Shown: positions 1 through 6,730 of the stretch, piece by piece | How the letters are laid out: each line of letters starts with the position of its first letter | How positions within the stretch are numbered: position 1 is the first letter of the stretch | IMG/VR virus record: IMGVR_UViG_3300030117_004654 | Span: 9,373-73,372 of that record | Reading direction: 5' to 3' (one strand) | DNA length: 64,000 bases | Source: a virus | Notes under the pieces: model-generated | Databases searched by the model: none | What the model was told of the DNA's origin: nothing | Seen by the model: only the letters and a program-made list of their open reading frames with translations | Made by a program: the position numbers and the translations under genes

Positions 1-127
1 CTTCTAATGAGCCTGTAAAAGTTTCTTGTTTATCTAAATGTTCCATATCATAACCTATTCTACTATATGATTCAAGCGTTAGATAATACTTTTGAGGTTT
101 TTCCTTTAGTATATCTTGCCAACTCAT
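1..127 (-). CDS. WxDILK-tagged small protein, partial (C-terminus outside window)
   Basis: The first 42 codons of a leftward gene are visible and it runs off the left edge. It begins M-S-W-Q-D-I-L-K, the shared N-terminal tag. Residues 9-42 closely resemble residues 9-42 of the gene at 1010-1273: both have a PQKYYL segment, a Y/WDM segment and a TFTGSLE / FFTGTLE segment. The two are therefore paralogues from a local duplication. The function is unknown. The tag suggests head cargo by inference. The start follows a GGTGATT-like ribosome site or coupling from the gene at 129-560. Confidence 0.75.
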   Translation of the reverse strand, partial: MSWQDILKEKPQKYYLTLESYSRIGYDMEHLDKQETFTGSLE

Positions 128-128
128 T

Positions 129-560
129 TTAATCAACACTGTTCCATTTCTTTTTAGGTGGATTTGATTTGGGGAATTGACCACTTCTATCTAATGTCCA
201 CATATAGTCTGAATAATCATCCCTATCCCTTTGAATAAAAGCCCTAAAATTTTCTAAATTTGCTTTTTCACTATGATTAGGACTCACAAAATTTTTGGGC
301 ATATTTGCAGAATCAAATAATGAACCTGCTTTTTCTAAAATTGTAATTCTTTTATCGAAACCACTACGGTCTGAATTTAAGTATGCTCTATGAAGTTTTC
401 GAATTTGTTCACGAATTTGTTCTCTTCTACCTCTATTCATATCTTCAGGTGCAAACTCTTCAGCATCCATTCTTTCCCTGTCGGAAAGTTCTTTTCTGAT
501 TCCACTCATTGTTGGGCGTCTAACATCAATAATTGTTCTTTCTACTTTTCTAATATTCAT
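129..560 (-). CDS. hypothetical virion-block protein, untagged
   Basis: 143 residues. ATG at 560 was chosen because a GGTGATT ribosome site lies just upstream; a GTG at 572 overlaps that site. The protein is very charged (Arg/Glu/Lys), with a helical middle and a C-terminal segment reading YMWTLDRSGQFP. That segment resembles the C-terminal SYTLDRGGF of the tagged protein at 767-1000, so the two may share a C-terminal element. It lacks the WxDILK tag although it lies between tagged genes. Function not recognised. Confidence 0.6.
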   Translation of the reverse strand: MNIRKVERTIIDVRRPTMSGIRKELSDRERMDAEEFAPEDMNRGRREQIREQIRKLHRAYLNSDRSGFDKRITILEKAGSLFDSANMPKNFVSPNHSEKANLENFRAFIQRDRDDYSDYMWTLDRSGQFPKSNPPKKKWNSVD

Positions 561-565
561 TTTAA

Positions 566-766
566 TCACCACTTTTCTTCACCTTCAAATATATCAATCT
601 TAAGATATTTTAATTCTGAAACTTCTTGAATAATTTCCTGCACTTTTTCAGGCTGTGAAGCATTGGCTTTAATTCTAGTTAAGTCTGATAGTAATTTGTC
701 AAAAAGCCCACCTATTTCAGAAGAAGCCGATTGCGTCTGTTTTTTAATTTCATTTTCCCAACTCAT
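566..766 (-). CDS. WxDILK-tagged small helical protein
   Basis: 66 residues, starting M-S-W-E-N-E-I-K, a slightly degenerate form of the tag. The rest is predicted helical (SASSEIGGLFDKLLSDLTRI) with an acidic C-terminus. It is packed end to end with 767-1000 and overlaps the upstream reach of 129-560. It resembles nothing else known to me. It is possibly a head-internal protein, inferred only from the tag and position. Confidence 0.65.
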   Translation of the reverse strand: MSWENEIKKQTQSASSEIGGLFDKLLSDLTRIKANASQPEKVQEIIQEVSELKYLKIDIFEGEEKW

Positions 767-1000
767 TTAGAATCCTCCCCTGTCAAGAGTATAACTCATT
801 TTTGGTTGCCCCTCATCTCGTTTTTCTTCTATCCTAAATGCCCAATTATCAACTCTAGCCCTTAAGTTTACAATTAAATCATATAATTCGTTTTCGTTTT
901 TGGCATTTTCCATTTTTGTAATAAAATCTTCCAAAAACTTTTTAAAATTGCTCAATTCAAAATACTCTTCATCTTCTTTTAATATATCTTCCCAACTCAT
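767..1000 (-). CDS. WxDILK-tagged small protein
   Basis: 77 residues, beginning with the full tag M-S-W-E-D-I-L-K-E. The tag codons (GAT ATA TTA) differ synonymously from those in other tagged genes, which argues for selection on the peptide. A helical region of about 45 residues (FKKFLEDFITKMENAKNENEL) follows, ending in the SYTLDRGGF motif also seen near the end of the 129-560 product. It is preceded by GGTGATATT, a good ribosome site. Function unknown. Confidence 0.7.
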   Translation of the reverse strand: MSWEDILKEDEEYFELSNFKKFLEDFITKMENAKNENELYDLIVNLRARVDNWAFRIEEKRDEGQPKMSYTLDRGGF

Positions 1001-1009
1001 AATATCACC

Positions 1010-1273
1010 TTAATAGTTGTCACTACTATGAACTAAATTATCTTCCTCATTATATAATTTAAAAGATGAACTGCCATAATTTCTAAATTGCCATTCATTT
1101 GACTCTGAATATTCATCAAATTTCTTTTCTGCCCACTTTTTTGCTTCTTCTAATGTACCGGTAAAAAATTCCTGCTCATCTAAATCGGCCATATCCCAAC
1201 CATGTTTAGTAACTGCTTCTAGAATTAGATAATACTTTTGAGGTTCTCCCTTTAATACATTTTCCCAACCCAT
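1010..1273 (-). CDS. WxDILK-tagged small protein, paralogue of the gene at the left edge
   Basis: 87 residues, starting M-G-W-E-N-V-L-K. The body is a compact alpha/beta-looking domain containing PQKYYLILEA, FFTGTLEEAKKWAEKKF and a C-terminal QFRNYGSSSFKLYNEED. It is clearly related to the partial gene at 1-127. The Tyr/Trp-rich architecture with a TLEEAKKWAEK helix looks like a small globular fold rather than a coiled coil. Function not recognised. Confidence 0.7.
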   Translation of the reverse strand: MGWENVLKGEPQKYYLILEAVTKHGWDMADLDEQEFFTGTLEEAKKWAEKKFDEYSESNEWQFRNYGSSSFKLYNEEDNLVHSSDNY

Positions 1274-1516
1274 TTAATCACCTTTTTTATAATCAGGGCC
1301 ATACACTTTTTGTGCCATTAATAAGTCTACTTTAATAGAGTTATTTTCATCATCAATATAGGTTGAATGAAGTTCTGGACTTAACTCTTCCAATCCCTTA
1401 ACTGTTTCCTTAGAATGCTTTTGAGTATTTTTATAGACAATACCATCCTTTTTTATGTAGAGAGGGAATCCATATTTATCGGTTTTATTTTCCTTTAGTA
1501 TATCTTCCCAACTCAT
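1274..1516 (-). CDS. WxDILK-tagged small protein
   Basis: 80 residues, beginning M-S-W-E-D-I-L-K-E. After the tag comes a short beta-like stretch (YGFPLYIKKDGIVYKNT), then a helical and polar tail ending in KKGD. It directly abuts the gene at 1010-1273, and its start is preceded by a GGCGATTAAT ribosome site. No family is recognised. The early YIKKDGIVY segment could be a small SH3-like or beta-hairpin element, which is speculative. Confidence 0.68.
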   Translation of the reverse strand: MSWEDILKENKTDKYGFPLYIKKDGIVYKNTQKHSKETVKGLEELSPELHSTYIDDENNSIKVDLLMAQKVYGPDYKKGD

Positions 1517-1526
1517 ATTAATCGCC

Positions 1527-2198
1527 TTAATAATCTTTAATCATTGTCATTACACCACGATATACCATTTCAGGGTCTGATTTTGCACTCATTACATATT
1601 TATGACAAGGTATTCCTATTTCGTTGAGTTGTTGAATGCCCATTGTGAACGGTTCAAATATGGGATGATTGTTAGGTTCTCCATTGAAGTCATATTTATC
1701 ACCCCATAAATCAAATTTATTTGCCCAAATTCCTATTGCAGTTGGATAATCTTTTTCTTTTTTCTTTTTGGCTCTTTTACCATCTCTCCAATGAGTATCA
1801 AGAATTGTATCTACTAAAAATCTCCATGCTAATTGGTTATCTAAATTAAATGCCTCTTCATTATGCCGATTATCAATCATAAAAATAATATATTCCACTT
1901 TTCTTTTCCTCATATCTTGAATCCATTGAGTCCAATACTGTGCTTGACCACCAACATCTGATGATTTAACTGTTTTTAACTCCCCATCTATTTTAACGAC
2001 TTTTCTTGTTGGCCTTTGTAATCCATCTGTTCTTCTTTTAATTTCAGGGACTTCTCCTCTAGTTCTTAATTGCCTATGTAAAGTAGTTTTTCCAACTTCT
2101 CCTGCACCATAAATACCAAAATTGTGAGCATGAACTCTATTATAAATTGATAATCCTACTTCTGCTACTAATACTGCGAATCCTGCAAATAATGACAC
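1527..2198 (-). CDS. Arf/Ras-like small GTPase with N-terminal membrane segment
   Basis: 223 residues. All GTPase motifs are visible: P-loop GAGEVGKT (31-38), a possible switch I Thr near residue 64, G3 DVGGQ (81-85, the Arf/Sar-type DxGGQ), G4 NKFD (160-163) and G5 SAKS near 205. Residues 2-20 (LFAGFAVLVAEVGLSIY) are hydrophobic and could anchor it in a membrane; an insertion of about 20 mostly basic residues (KRAKKKKEK) precedes G4. It lies four bases from a two-gene membrane-protein set (2203-2427, 2438-2812) and probably acts with them. Small GTPases with intact switch motifs are rare in viruses. The fold assignment is confident; the biological role is not known. It lacks the WxDILK tag. 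Confidence 0.85.
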   Translation of the reverse strand: MSLFAGFAVLVAEVGLSIYNRVHAHNFGIYGAGEVGKTTLHRQLRTRGEVPEIKRRTDGLQRPTRKVVKIDGELKTVKSSDVGGQAQYWTQWIQDMRKRKVEYIIFMIDNRHNEEAFNLDNQLAWRFLVDTILDTHWRDGKRAKKKKEKDYPTAIGIWANKFDLWGDKYDFNGEPNNHPIFEPFTMGIQQLNEIGIPCHKYVMSAKSDPEMVYRGVMTMIKDY

Positions 2199-2202
2199 AT
2201 AA

Positions 2203-2427
2203 TCAACTACCTATCGCATGACTAATTAAATCAAATAATGCTTTAAAGAAATTAATACCTAATGAGCCTAAAATATTCCCAACTAATAACGCACCAACTG
2301 AACAAGTTATTCCCCAACACCATGCTCTAACTTTCAAAAACCAAATATCAGCAGAATGCGCCCGTGTTAAATCATAAGCCTGTCTTTGCTCATCAACACC
2401 AAATAAGTCAGGAAATAACCATCCCAT
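2203..2427 (-). CDS. small membrane protein next to GTPase
   Basis: 74 residues. An amphipathic N-terminus (WLFPDLFGVDEQRQAYDLTRA) is followed by hydrophobic segments at about 28-50 and 54-73. The C-terminal stretch LGINFFKALFDLI resembles GIMGIKAFFDLV of the next protein (2438-2812), so the pair may be distant paralogues or interacting subunits. It lies immediately upstream of the GTPase gene, with which it is probably co-translated. Possible virion or host membrane component; function unknown. Confidence 0.7.
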   Translation of the reverse strand: MGWLFPDLFGVDEQRQAYDLTRAHSADIWFLKVRAWCWGITCSVGALLVGNILGSLGINFFKALFDLISHAIGS

Positions 2428-2437
2428 TTAATCACCA

Positions 2438-2812
2438 TTACTGCATTTGTTCTAAGAATGTTGCTGGCAATTCATCATTATTTTGTTGATAATTGTTTAA
2501 CATACCATTCTGCCTCATGTGGTCAGTAATTTTTTGCTTTTGTTGATTTTCTCTATTCTTCTTTTCCCAATACATATTAATTTTTCTATCAAGTAGCCAT
2601 AATTCCATTCTATCATTCATAACTAAATCAAAGAATGCTTTAATTCCCATAATTCCACCAATCGTTAATAACGAAAAGAGAACAGCATGGGATAAATGTG
2701 TCCAAGGTAATTCTGCACCATAATTAGCGTAGAAATAAACATTCATTCCACTTACTGCGCCCACAAATAAAATTGTCATAATTAATCTAGTATCTTTTGT
2801 TAAACTTGCCAT
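2438..2812 (-). CDS. two-helix membrane protein
   Basis: 124 residues with two hydrophobic helices (about 9-28 and 41-65). A cytosolic-looking polar tail follows (ELWLLDRKINMYWEKKNREN), rich in Gln/Asn (QQKQK, NNYQQNNDEL). The IKAFFDLV motif after the second helix matches the neighbouring membrane protein at 2203-2427. The start is preceded by GGTGATTAA. Together with the GTPase it forms a membrane-associated cassette between the decoration-type genes and the small tagged genes. Role unknown. Confidence 0.7.
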   Translation of the reverse strand: MASLTKDTRLIMTILFVGAVSGMNVYFYANYGAELPWTHLSHAVLFSLLTIGGIMGIKAFFDLVMNDRMELWLLDRKINMYWEKKNRENQQKQKITDHMRQNGMLNNYQQNNDELPATFLEQMQ

Positions 2813-2821
2813 TTAATCACC

Positions 2822-3190
2822 TCATGCGAATTCAATTGTGAAACCTGATGTTGCTGCATTTTGACTTGCACCACCTCCCGCCGTTGCGGAATTGATAACA
2901 ATATCAGCATATAATCCGTTTTCACAAATTACGCCATGCATATCAAATTCAACACTAGTCCCATAAAACCCACCTGCACCATCAGGAGTGGGGCTTAATT
3001 GAACTTTAGCCACAATTTTACCACTTGCTGCCACATTATCATATAAATTCAATGTAATTGGATTAAATGCAGGTGTACCCGATGCATTTGCACCGATATT
3101 ACAACCATGAATACTAACTAATTTACATCTACCTGTGTGAACAAGTGTATCTGCTGTTAAAAAACCACTACTTCTTGCTACGTTACTCAT
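2822..3190 (-). CDS. probable virion surface/decoration protein
   Basis: 122 residues, beta-rich and glycine/alanine/asparagine-rich, with no charged coiled coil. Segments such as CKLVSIHGCNIGANASGTP, ITLNLYDN and GLYADIVINSATAGGGASQN look like an all-beta sandwich with exposed loops. This composition, the lack of the WxDILK tag and its place two genes downstream of the capsid gene suggest a decoration or fibre-type structural protein (inference). It is preceded by an intergenic stretch of 75 bases that may hold its own promoter, consistent with high expression. Confidence 0.6.
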   Translation of the reverse strand: MSNVARSSGFLTADTLVHTGRCKLVSIHGCNIGANASGTPAFNPITLNLYDNVAASGKIVAKVQLSPTPDGAGGFYGTSVEFDMHGVICENGLYADIVINSATAGGGASQNAATSGFTIEFA

Positions 3191-3265
3191 TTTCTCACCT
3201 AATTTATCAATGGGACTATGCCCTACGCTATGGGCTAGATGCCCTCAACGTATAAAGGTTGGGAA
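3191..3265 (-). promoter_or_regulatory. intergenic leader with candidate promoter and GGGCAT repeats
   Basis: On the minus strand this 75-base gap contains CTTTATAC, a possible archaeal TATA box. It also has two direct copies of GGGCAT and a short inverted match between GGGCAT/AGCCCAT and CATAGTCCC that could form a hairpin. The gap ends with AGGTGAG before the ATG at 3190. It is the longest gap among the capsid-region genes, so it may hold a terminator for the capsid transcript and/or a promoter for the downstream genes. Confidence 0.35.
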
Positions 3266-3655
3266 TCATTCGGATTCATCGGCTAAAACAGCCTCATCCG
3301 AAGATTCTTCTGAAACGGGTTCTTCAACCGTTTCTACCTTTTTTGGTGTAATTGCCTCAACAACAGTTTGAGTAACAGTTTTCTTCTTTTTGGGAAGTAA
3401 AGATTTTCTATATGTTTTAGAATCAGAACCTAGTTTTTTTGCATACCATTCTAATTCTTCATCTGTTACATCATCTAAATCGCCAGATTCAAATTCAACC
3501 TTAAAATCAGGTGAACCTAGCCAACCAACTGCTCTTTTTGGAGAGATTGGTGATGGGACATTATAAGTTAATAAAATGTCCTCATCATCACCAACCCCTC
3601 TAATTAGGTAAGTTATATTGGGCAAATTTACTCTTAAATAAGTAATTGTTGCCAA
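3266..3655 (-). CDS. hypothetical structural protein with acidic tail
   Basis: 129 residues. The N-terminal 45 residues look beta-stranded (ITYLRVNLPNITYLIRG). A middle segment DVTDEELEWYAKKLG is followed by a basic patch (LLPKKKKTVTQ) and a Pro/Glu/Val-rich low-complexity acidic tail ending ADESE. It lies between two beta-rich genes downstream of the capsid gene and lacks the tag. A head-completion or head-tail joining role is possible, but I do not recognise the family. Confidence 0.6.
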   Translation of the reverse strand: MATITYLRVNLPNITYLIRGVGDDEDILLTYNVPSPISPKRAVGWLGSPDFKVEFESGDLDDVTDEELEWYAKKLGSDSKTYRKSLLPKKKKTVTQTVVEAITPKKVETVEEPVSEESSDEAVLADESE

Positions 3656-3665
3656 TTAACTCACC

Positions 3666-4013
3666 TCAAATTAAGCCCCAAACACGAAGTCTTACTGAAC
3701 CTACGTTAGTATCGCTTGTTGTAGATGCGCCACCTAAATCATCTGCATAATGCAATTTAACTGTTGTTCCTGAAGCATAAGCACCTGTTTCTGCCGTAAT
3801 TTCTGGAACAATTTTGTAATGATTAGGGTTTTCTGCCCCTGTTACTGTTACACAGTGAATTGTTGCTAATCCACATTCTGCGGCAGTAATTGTCACTCCG
3901 CCTGATGGCATATTTGTGCTATCTACGCAAACATCAACAACATATTCATCTCCACTAACTTTTGGTCGTGCTACACCTTTATGGTCTGCTAAAATTACTA
4001 CTGTATGTGTCAT
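3666..4013 (-). CDS. probable head decoration protein
   Basis: 115 residues, nearly all beta-like and threonine/glycine/alanine-rich, with segments such as GVTITAAECGLATIHCVTVTG and ASGTTVKLHYADDLGG. It lies immediately downstream of the major capsid gene, the usual place for decoration proteins in HK97-type viruses. Its leader closely resembles that of the capsid gene (see 4014-4040), suggesting similarly high expression. The family is not identified by name; the role rests on context and composition. Confidence 0.6.
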   Translation of the reverse strand: MTHTVVILADHKGVARPKVSGDEYVVDVCVDSTNMPSGGVTITAAECGLATIHCVTVTGAENPNHYKIVPEITAETGAYASGTTVKLHYADDLGGASTTSDTNVGSVRLRVWGLI

Positions 4014-4040
4014 TTTAAATCACCTTTTTTTATTTTAAGT
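4014..4040 (-). promoter_or_regulatory. leader shared with capsid gene
   Basis: Reading leftward, the sequence CACTTAAAATAAAAAAAGG precedes the GGTGATTTAAA ribosome site. The capsid gene leader at 5389-5420 has an almost identical arrangement: AACTTAAAAATAAAAAAGG, then GGTGATG. The A-rich block could be a TATA-like promoter element or an unstructured translation enhancer. Confidence 0.4.
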
Positions 4041-4050
4041 GACCTCAAAC

Positions 4051-5388
4051 TCACTGTAAGTTAGTAATTTTGCCTTGACCCTTAAAGAAGGTACATCCCA
4101 ATTCTCCCATAGTGCGGAATAGACCTCGGTTTCCGAGAACATTGACGCCAAATGGGTTTCCATGAGTAATACCATCCTCGAAGTATTGGGTTGGTTTCAT
4201 AACTGCAAGCCATAGGTGGTCTGTGTCTAAGAACAACATATCGCTGATTGCTGCACCTTGACCTGTTTTAGGCATATCCTTACAAGGAATCATTGGAATA
4301 TCGAAGTATGTTGCAACTCTAAATCCAACTTCTTGGCCTTTAACACCCTTTACGCCTGAGTGAGTAGGAATAATTTCCTTTCTGTCCATAAATCGCTCTT
4401 GGCTCTGCAATAAGTCACCAATTGTCTGAATAGTATCATATCCAGTTAAGATAACCTTTGGAGTTCCACCGTTGGTTCGCAAATTCTGAATTAAATCGTT
4501 TAATCGAGTTAAAGTCAGAGAACGAACACCTGCTGCGTTATAAACACCAAAATCACAAACTGCGTCAATATAACTTGCACCACTCTTTCTTGAGTTGTTT
4601 CCGTAAATTTGTCCAATTTGGTCGGGGGCTGCACCTGCGTTTGCAGAAGCAATTAAAGCACTTCCAACACCAGCAGTTGACATTTCAGTTAATTCTGCAT
4701 TGTTTGAAACAATCTTCATCAATGATGTGTAATTTCGCTCAATGTCACCGTATGAAGCATTATCATAGTGTTCAAGAGGCATAACAATCATCTTTGATTG
4801 AACTTCTGCGTGGAATTTACCCATATCTTCTCTAATTAATGCTCTTAAGTCACCAACACCATCGTCAATTTTAGCCATTTCTGCTGCAAGTTCCGAATAA
4901 TCGAATTGATGAGCAACGATTTTTGGACTCATGTAGAGAGTAGCATATTCTGGTGCAATTGGCTGCAATCCTGTTGAACTCAATGAATGGTTTTCAGACA
5001 CACCACCGATTTCATCAGCATTTGGGGCATCCATAGCGTTATTTGCGGCCCATGTAGTTGTTCCAATACCAAATGCTGCGGAATCTCCGCCCATTGGTCT
5101 TTTTGTCATAACTCTCCAACCACTACTTGTATATGGTCTTTTAGCCAAAATACTGAATGGATTGATTTCTTGATTTAGCATTGACCAAATCTTCTGACCA
5201 TAAACCATGTTATATAGCGAAGATAGGTTTGTTGCTGTTGAACCACCGGCAAGTAGATTACTTGCGTCATGTTGGAAACCACTGTTAATTCCACCAACAA
5301 TTCCACCACCCTTTAGAAGGGTATTTCCACCAGCCATACCGTATGTTGCTGCTTCTAAGTCTTTAATTGTGTTAATATATTTTGTCAT
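4051..5388 (-). CDS. major capsid protein (HK97-like)
   Basis: 445 residues, untagged. The size, its place directly downstream of the prohead protease/scaffold gene, and the content fit an HK97-fold major capsid protein. The content includes a glycine-rich N-terminal region, a long helical spine (KIVAHQFDYSELAAEMAK, ALIREDMGKFHAEVQSKM) and a C-terminal beta-rich region with GNPFGVNVLGNRG. Residues 20-29 read GGNTLLKGGG. If the maturation protease cuts after xLLK, as proposed for other tag-like sites here, this would remove a 26-residue delta-like arm; that is inference. The same NTLLK string occurs at the scaffold N-terminus. Confidence 0.85.
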   Translation of the reverse strand: MTKYINTIKDLEAATYGMAGGNTLLKGGGIVGGINSGFQHDASNLLAGGSTATNLSSLYNMVYGQKIWSMLNQEINPFSILAKRPYTSSGWRVMTKRPMGGDSAAFGIGTTTWAANNAMDAPNADEIGGVSENHSLSSTGLQPIAPEYATLYMSPKIVAHQFDYSELAAEMAKIDDGVGDLRALIREDMGKFHAEVQSKMIVMPLEHYDNASYGDIERNYTSLMKIVSNNAELTEMSTAGVGSALIASANAGAAPDQIGQIYGNNSRKSGASYIDAVCDFGVYNAAGVRSLTLTRLNDLIQNLRTNGGTPKVILTGYDTIQTIGDLLQSQERFMDRKEIIPTHSGVKGVKGQEVGFRVATYFDIPMIPCKDMPKTGQGAAISDMLFLDTDHLWLAVMKPTQYFEDGITHGNPFGVNVLGNRGLFRTMGELGCTFFKGQGKITNLQ

Positions 5389-5420
5389 TTTTCATCACCT
5401 TTTTTATTTTTAAGTTTTCA
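5389..5420 (-). promoter_or_regulatory. capsid gene leader
   Basis: The minus strand reads AACTTAAAAATAAAAAAGG, then GGTGATG and AAAAATG. It matches the leader at 4014-4040, and both precede genes expected to be highly expressed. The GGTGATG is complementary to the archaeal 16S rRNA tail. Confidence 0.4.
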
Positions 5421-5425
5421 CTTAT

Positions 5426-6157
5426 TCAGAACTTTTCCTCCAATCTCTGAATAGTCAAGTGAATATCATTCCAATCCATCTTGGAAATTTCTTCGTATGT
5501 TGGAACATTAAGAGAAGCGATTGCATCTTCTTGCTTCTTGATAGTCATTTCAGCATCATTCTTGAGAGTGTCAAGAAGGTCACTAAATTGCTTCTTTAGT
5601 TCATTAACCTCTGCTCTTGGGTCATAGTTTGCCTTTGCAATTGCTTCGTTCTTTGCATTAACTTCATTATCAAATCGAGATTGGAAACTACGCTTAATAT
5701 CCTCATAAGCAAGTTTTTCCATCTGCTCAGCCTTGAATTCAGCATAGGCTTTTTCAAGGTTTTCTGCACTTAAATCAAGAGTTGGGGTTTCACCCGAATA
5801 AGACTTAACAGTTCCATCAGAACCAATTTGGGCGTGTTTGTTTTGGCCGGGACTTAATTCTTCACCTGCTTCACCTGCTTCCAAATAACCTGTTGGTAGG
5901 TCTTTTTCTCCTTTATAAGTTGATTCAACATCTTCTAATGTTTCCTCTTCTTCCATTCCCAAATCACCCAATTCGGGTGATTCGTCGGCGGATGTCATTT
6001 CATCCATACCTAAATCTTCGTCATCCATATATTCACTTTCTGACATTTGTTCACCTTCTACGGGCATTCCCATACCTTGTTCTTCATCTAATTCTTCACT
6101 TTCTAAATTTTTCAATAGAGTATTTAACTCACTAATTGCTTCACTAATATTTGTCAT
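5426..6157 (-). CDS. nested scaffold protein (internal start in protease gene)
   Basis: An in-frame ATG at 6157 is preceded by AAAGGTGAAAAA, the best ribosome site in this gene. It would yield a 243-residue scaffold alone (residues 180-422 of the fusion). In lambda and other phages an in-frame internal start provides separate scaffold in excess over protease (established for lambda C/Nu3). The product begins MTNISEAISELNTLLK, has acidic Glu/Met/Asp-rich linkers and ends with the helix that carries the M-D-W-N-D-I motif. Inferred from the internal ribosome site. Confidence 0.6.
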   Translation of the reverse strand: MTNISEAISELNTLLKNLESEELDEEQGMGMPVEGEQMSESEYMDDEDLGMDEMTSADESPELGDLGMEEEETLEDVESTYKGEKDLPTGYLEAGEAGEELSPGQNKHAQIGSDGTVKSYSGETPTLDLSAENLEKAYAEFKAEQMEKLAYEDIKRSFQSRFDNEVNAKNEAIAKANYDPRAEVNELKKQFSDLLDTLKNDAEMTIKKQEDAIASLNVPTYEEISKMDWNDIHLTIQRLEEKF

Positions 6158-6694
6158 TTTTTCACCTTTGTCTTGTTTTAGTATATCAAATTTTGCTTCA
6201 GGATTAATTCCTTTTTCACAAATTGTAACTTCATGTAATTCTAATTTACTAATTTCATTGTAGTCGCCTAGTTCTTCATTATTTCGCTTTCGCTTTTCTA
6301 ATGCTTGGCCTCCAATACTAAATGAACGCATCGTACCTTTTCTAATTTCTCGGCTAACTTCTTTTGCTTTTTCAATATCATCTCTTAATTTAATAACAAC
6401 AAAAAAACCAACATCATCTACATCTGTTTTCCAAAGTTTGCCATTTTTATCTCTATATTCTTTAACAACTTCTCCAACTTGTACATTTGAATGATTAGTC
6501 ATTACATTTCTATATTTTGGGTCATTCATATATTTCTTAACCGCTTCACCTAACGCATCTAATGTAATTAAATCATTTTGTTTATCTACTACTTCAATAG
6601 ATGCATAACCACCAATATACAAATCATCTGATTTTAGAATAGAAAAATCTTGAACACTATTACTTACTGTTCTTGCTACTGCACTAGCAGACAT
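5426..6694 (-). CDS. prohead protease fused to scaffold
   Basis: 422 residues from the ATG at 6694, chosen because GGTGATTC lies upstream; an ATG at 6712 overlaps that site. Residues 22-172 form an HK97/U35-type serine protease: GGYASIEVVDKQNDLI, catalytic His68 in TNHSN, catalytic Ser near 124-126 in MRSFSIGG, and the terminal ELHEVTICEKGINPEA strand. Residues 180-422 are an acidic, helical scaffold ending in a helix with KMDWNDIHLTIQRLEEKF. Tag-like strings flank the protease domain: FSILK (17-21) and FDILK (169-173). If they are cleavage sites, the protease would free itself from a propeptide and from the scaffold. The capsid gene follows directly. Confidence 0.85.
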   Translation of the reverse strand: MSASAVARTVSNSVQDFSILKSDDLYIGGYASIEVVDKQNDLITLDALGEAVKKYMNDPKYRNVMTNHSNVQVGEVVKEYRDKNGKLWKTDVDDVGFFVVIKLRDDIEKAKEVSREIRKGTMRSFSIGGQALEKRKRNNEELGDYNEISKLELHEVTICEKGINPEAKFDILKQDKGEKMTNISEAISELNTLLKNLESEELDEEQGMGMPVEGEQMSESEYMDDEDLGMDEMTSADESPELGDLGMEEEETLEDVESTYKGEKDLPTGYLEAGEAGEELSPGQNKHAQIGSDGTVKSYSGETPTLDLSAENLEKAYAEFKAEQMEKLAYEDIKRSFQSRFDNEVNAKNEAIAKANYDPRAEVNELKKQFSDLLDTLKNDAEMTIKKQEDAIASLNVPTYEEISKMDWNDIHLTIQRLEEKF

Positions 6695-6730
6695 TGAATC
6701 ACCATCCTTCAATTACTATATTAAGGGAAC

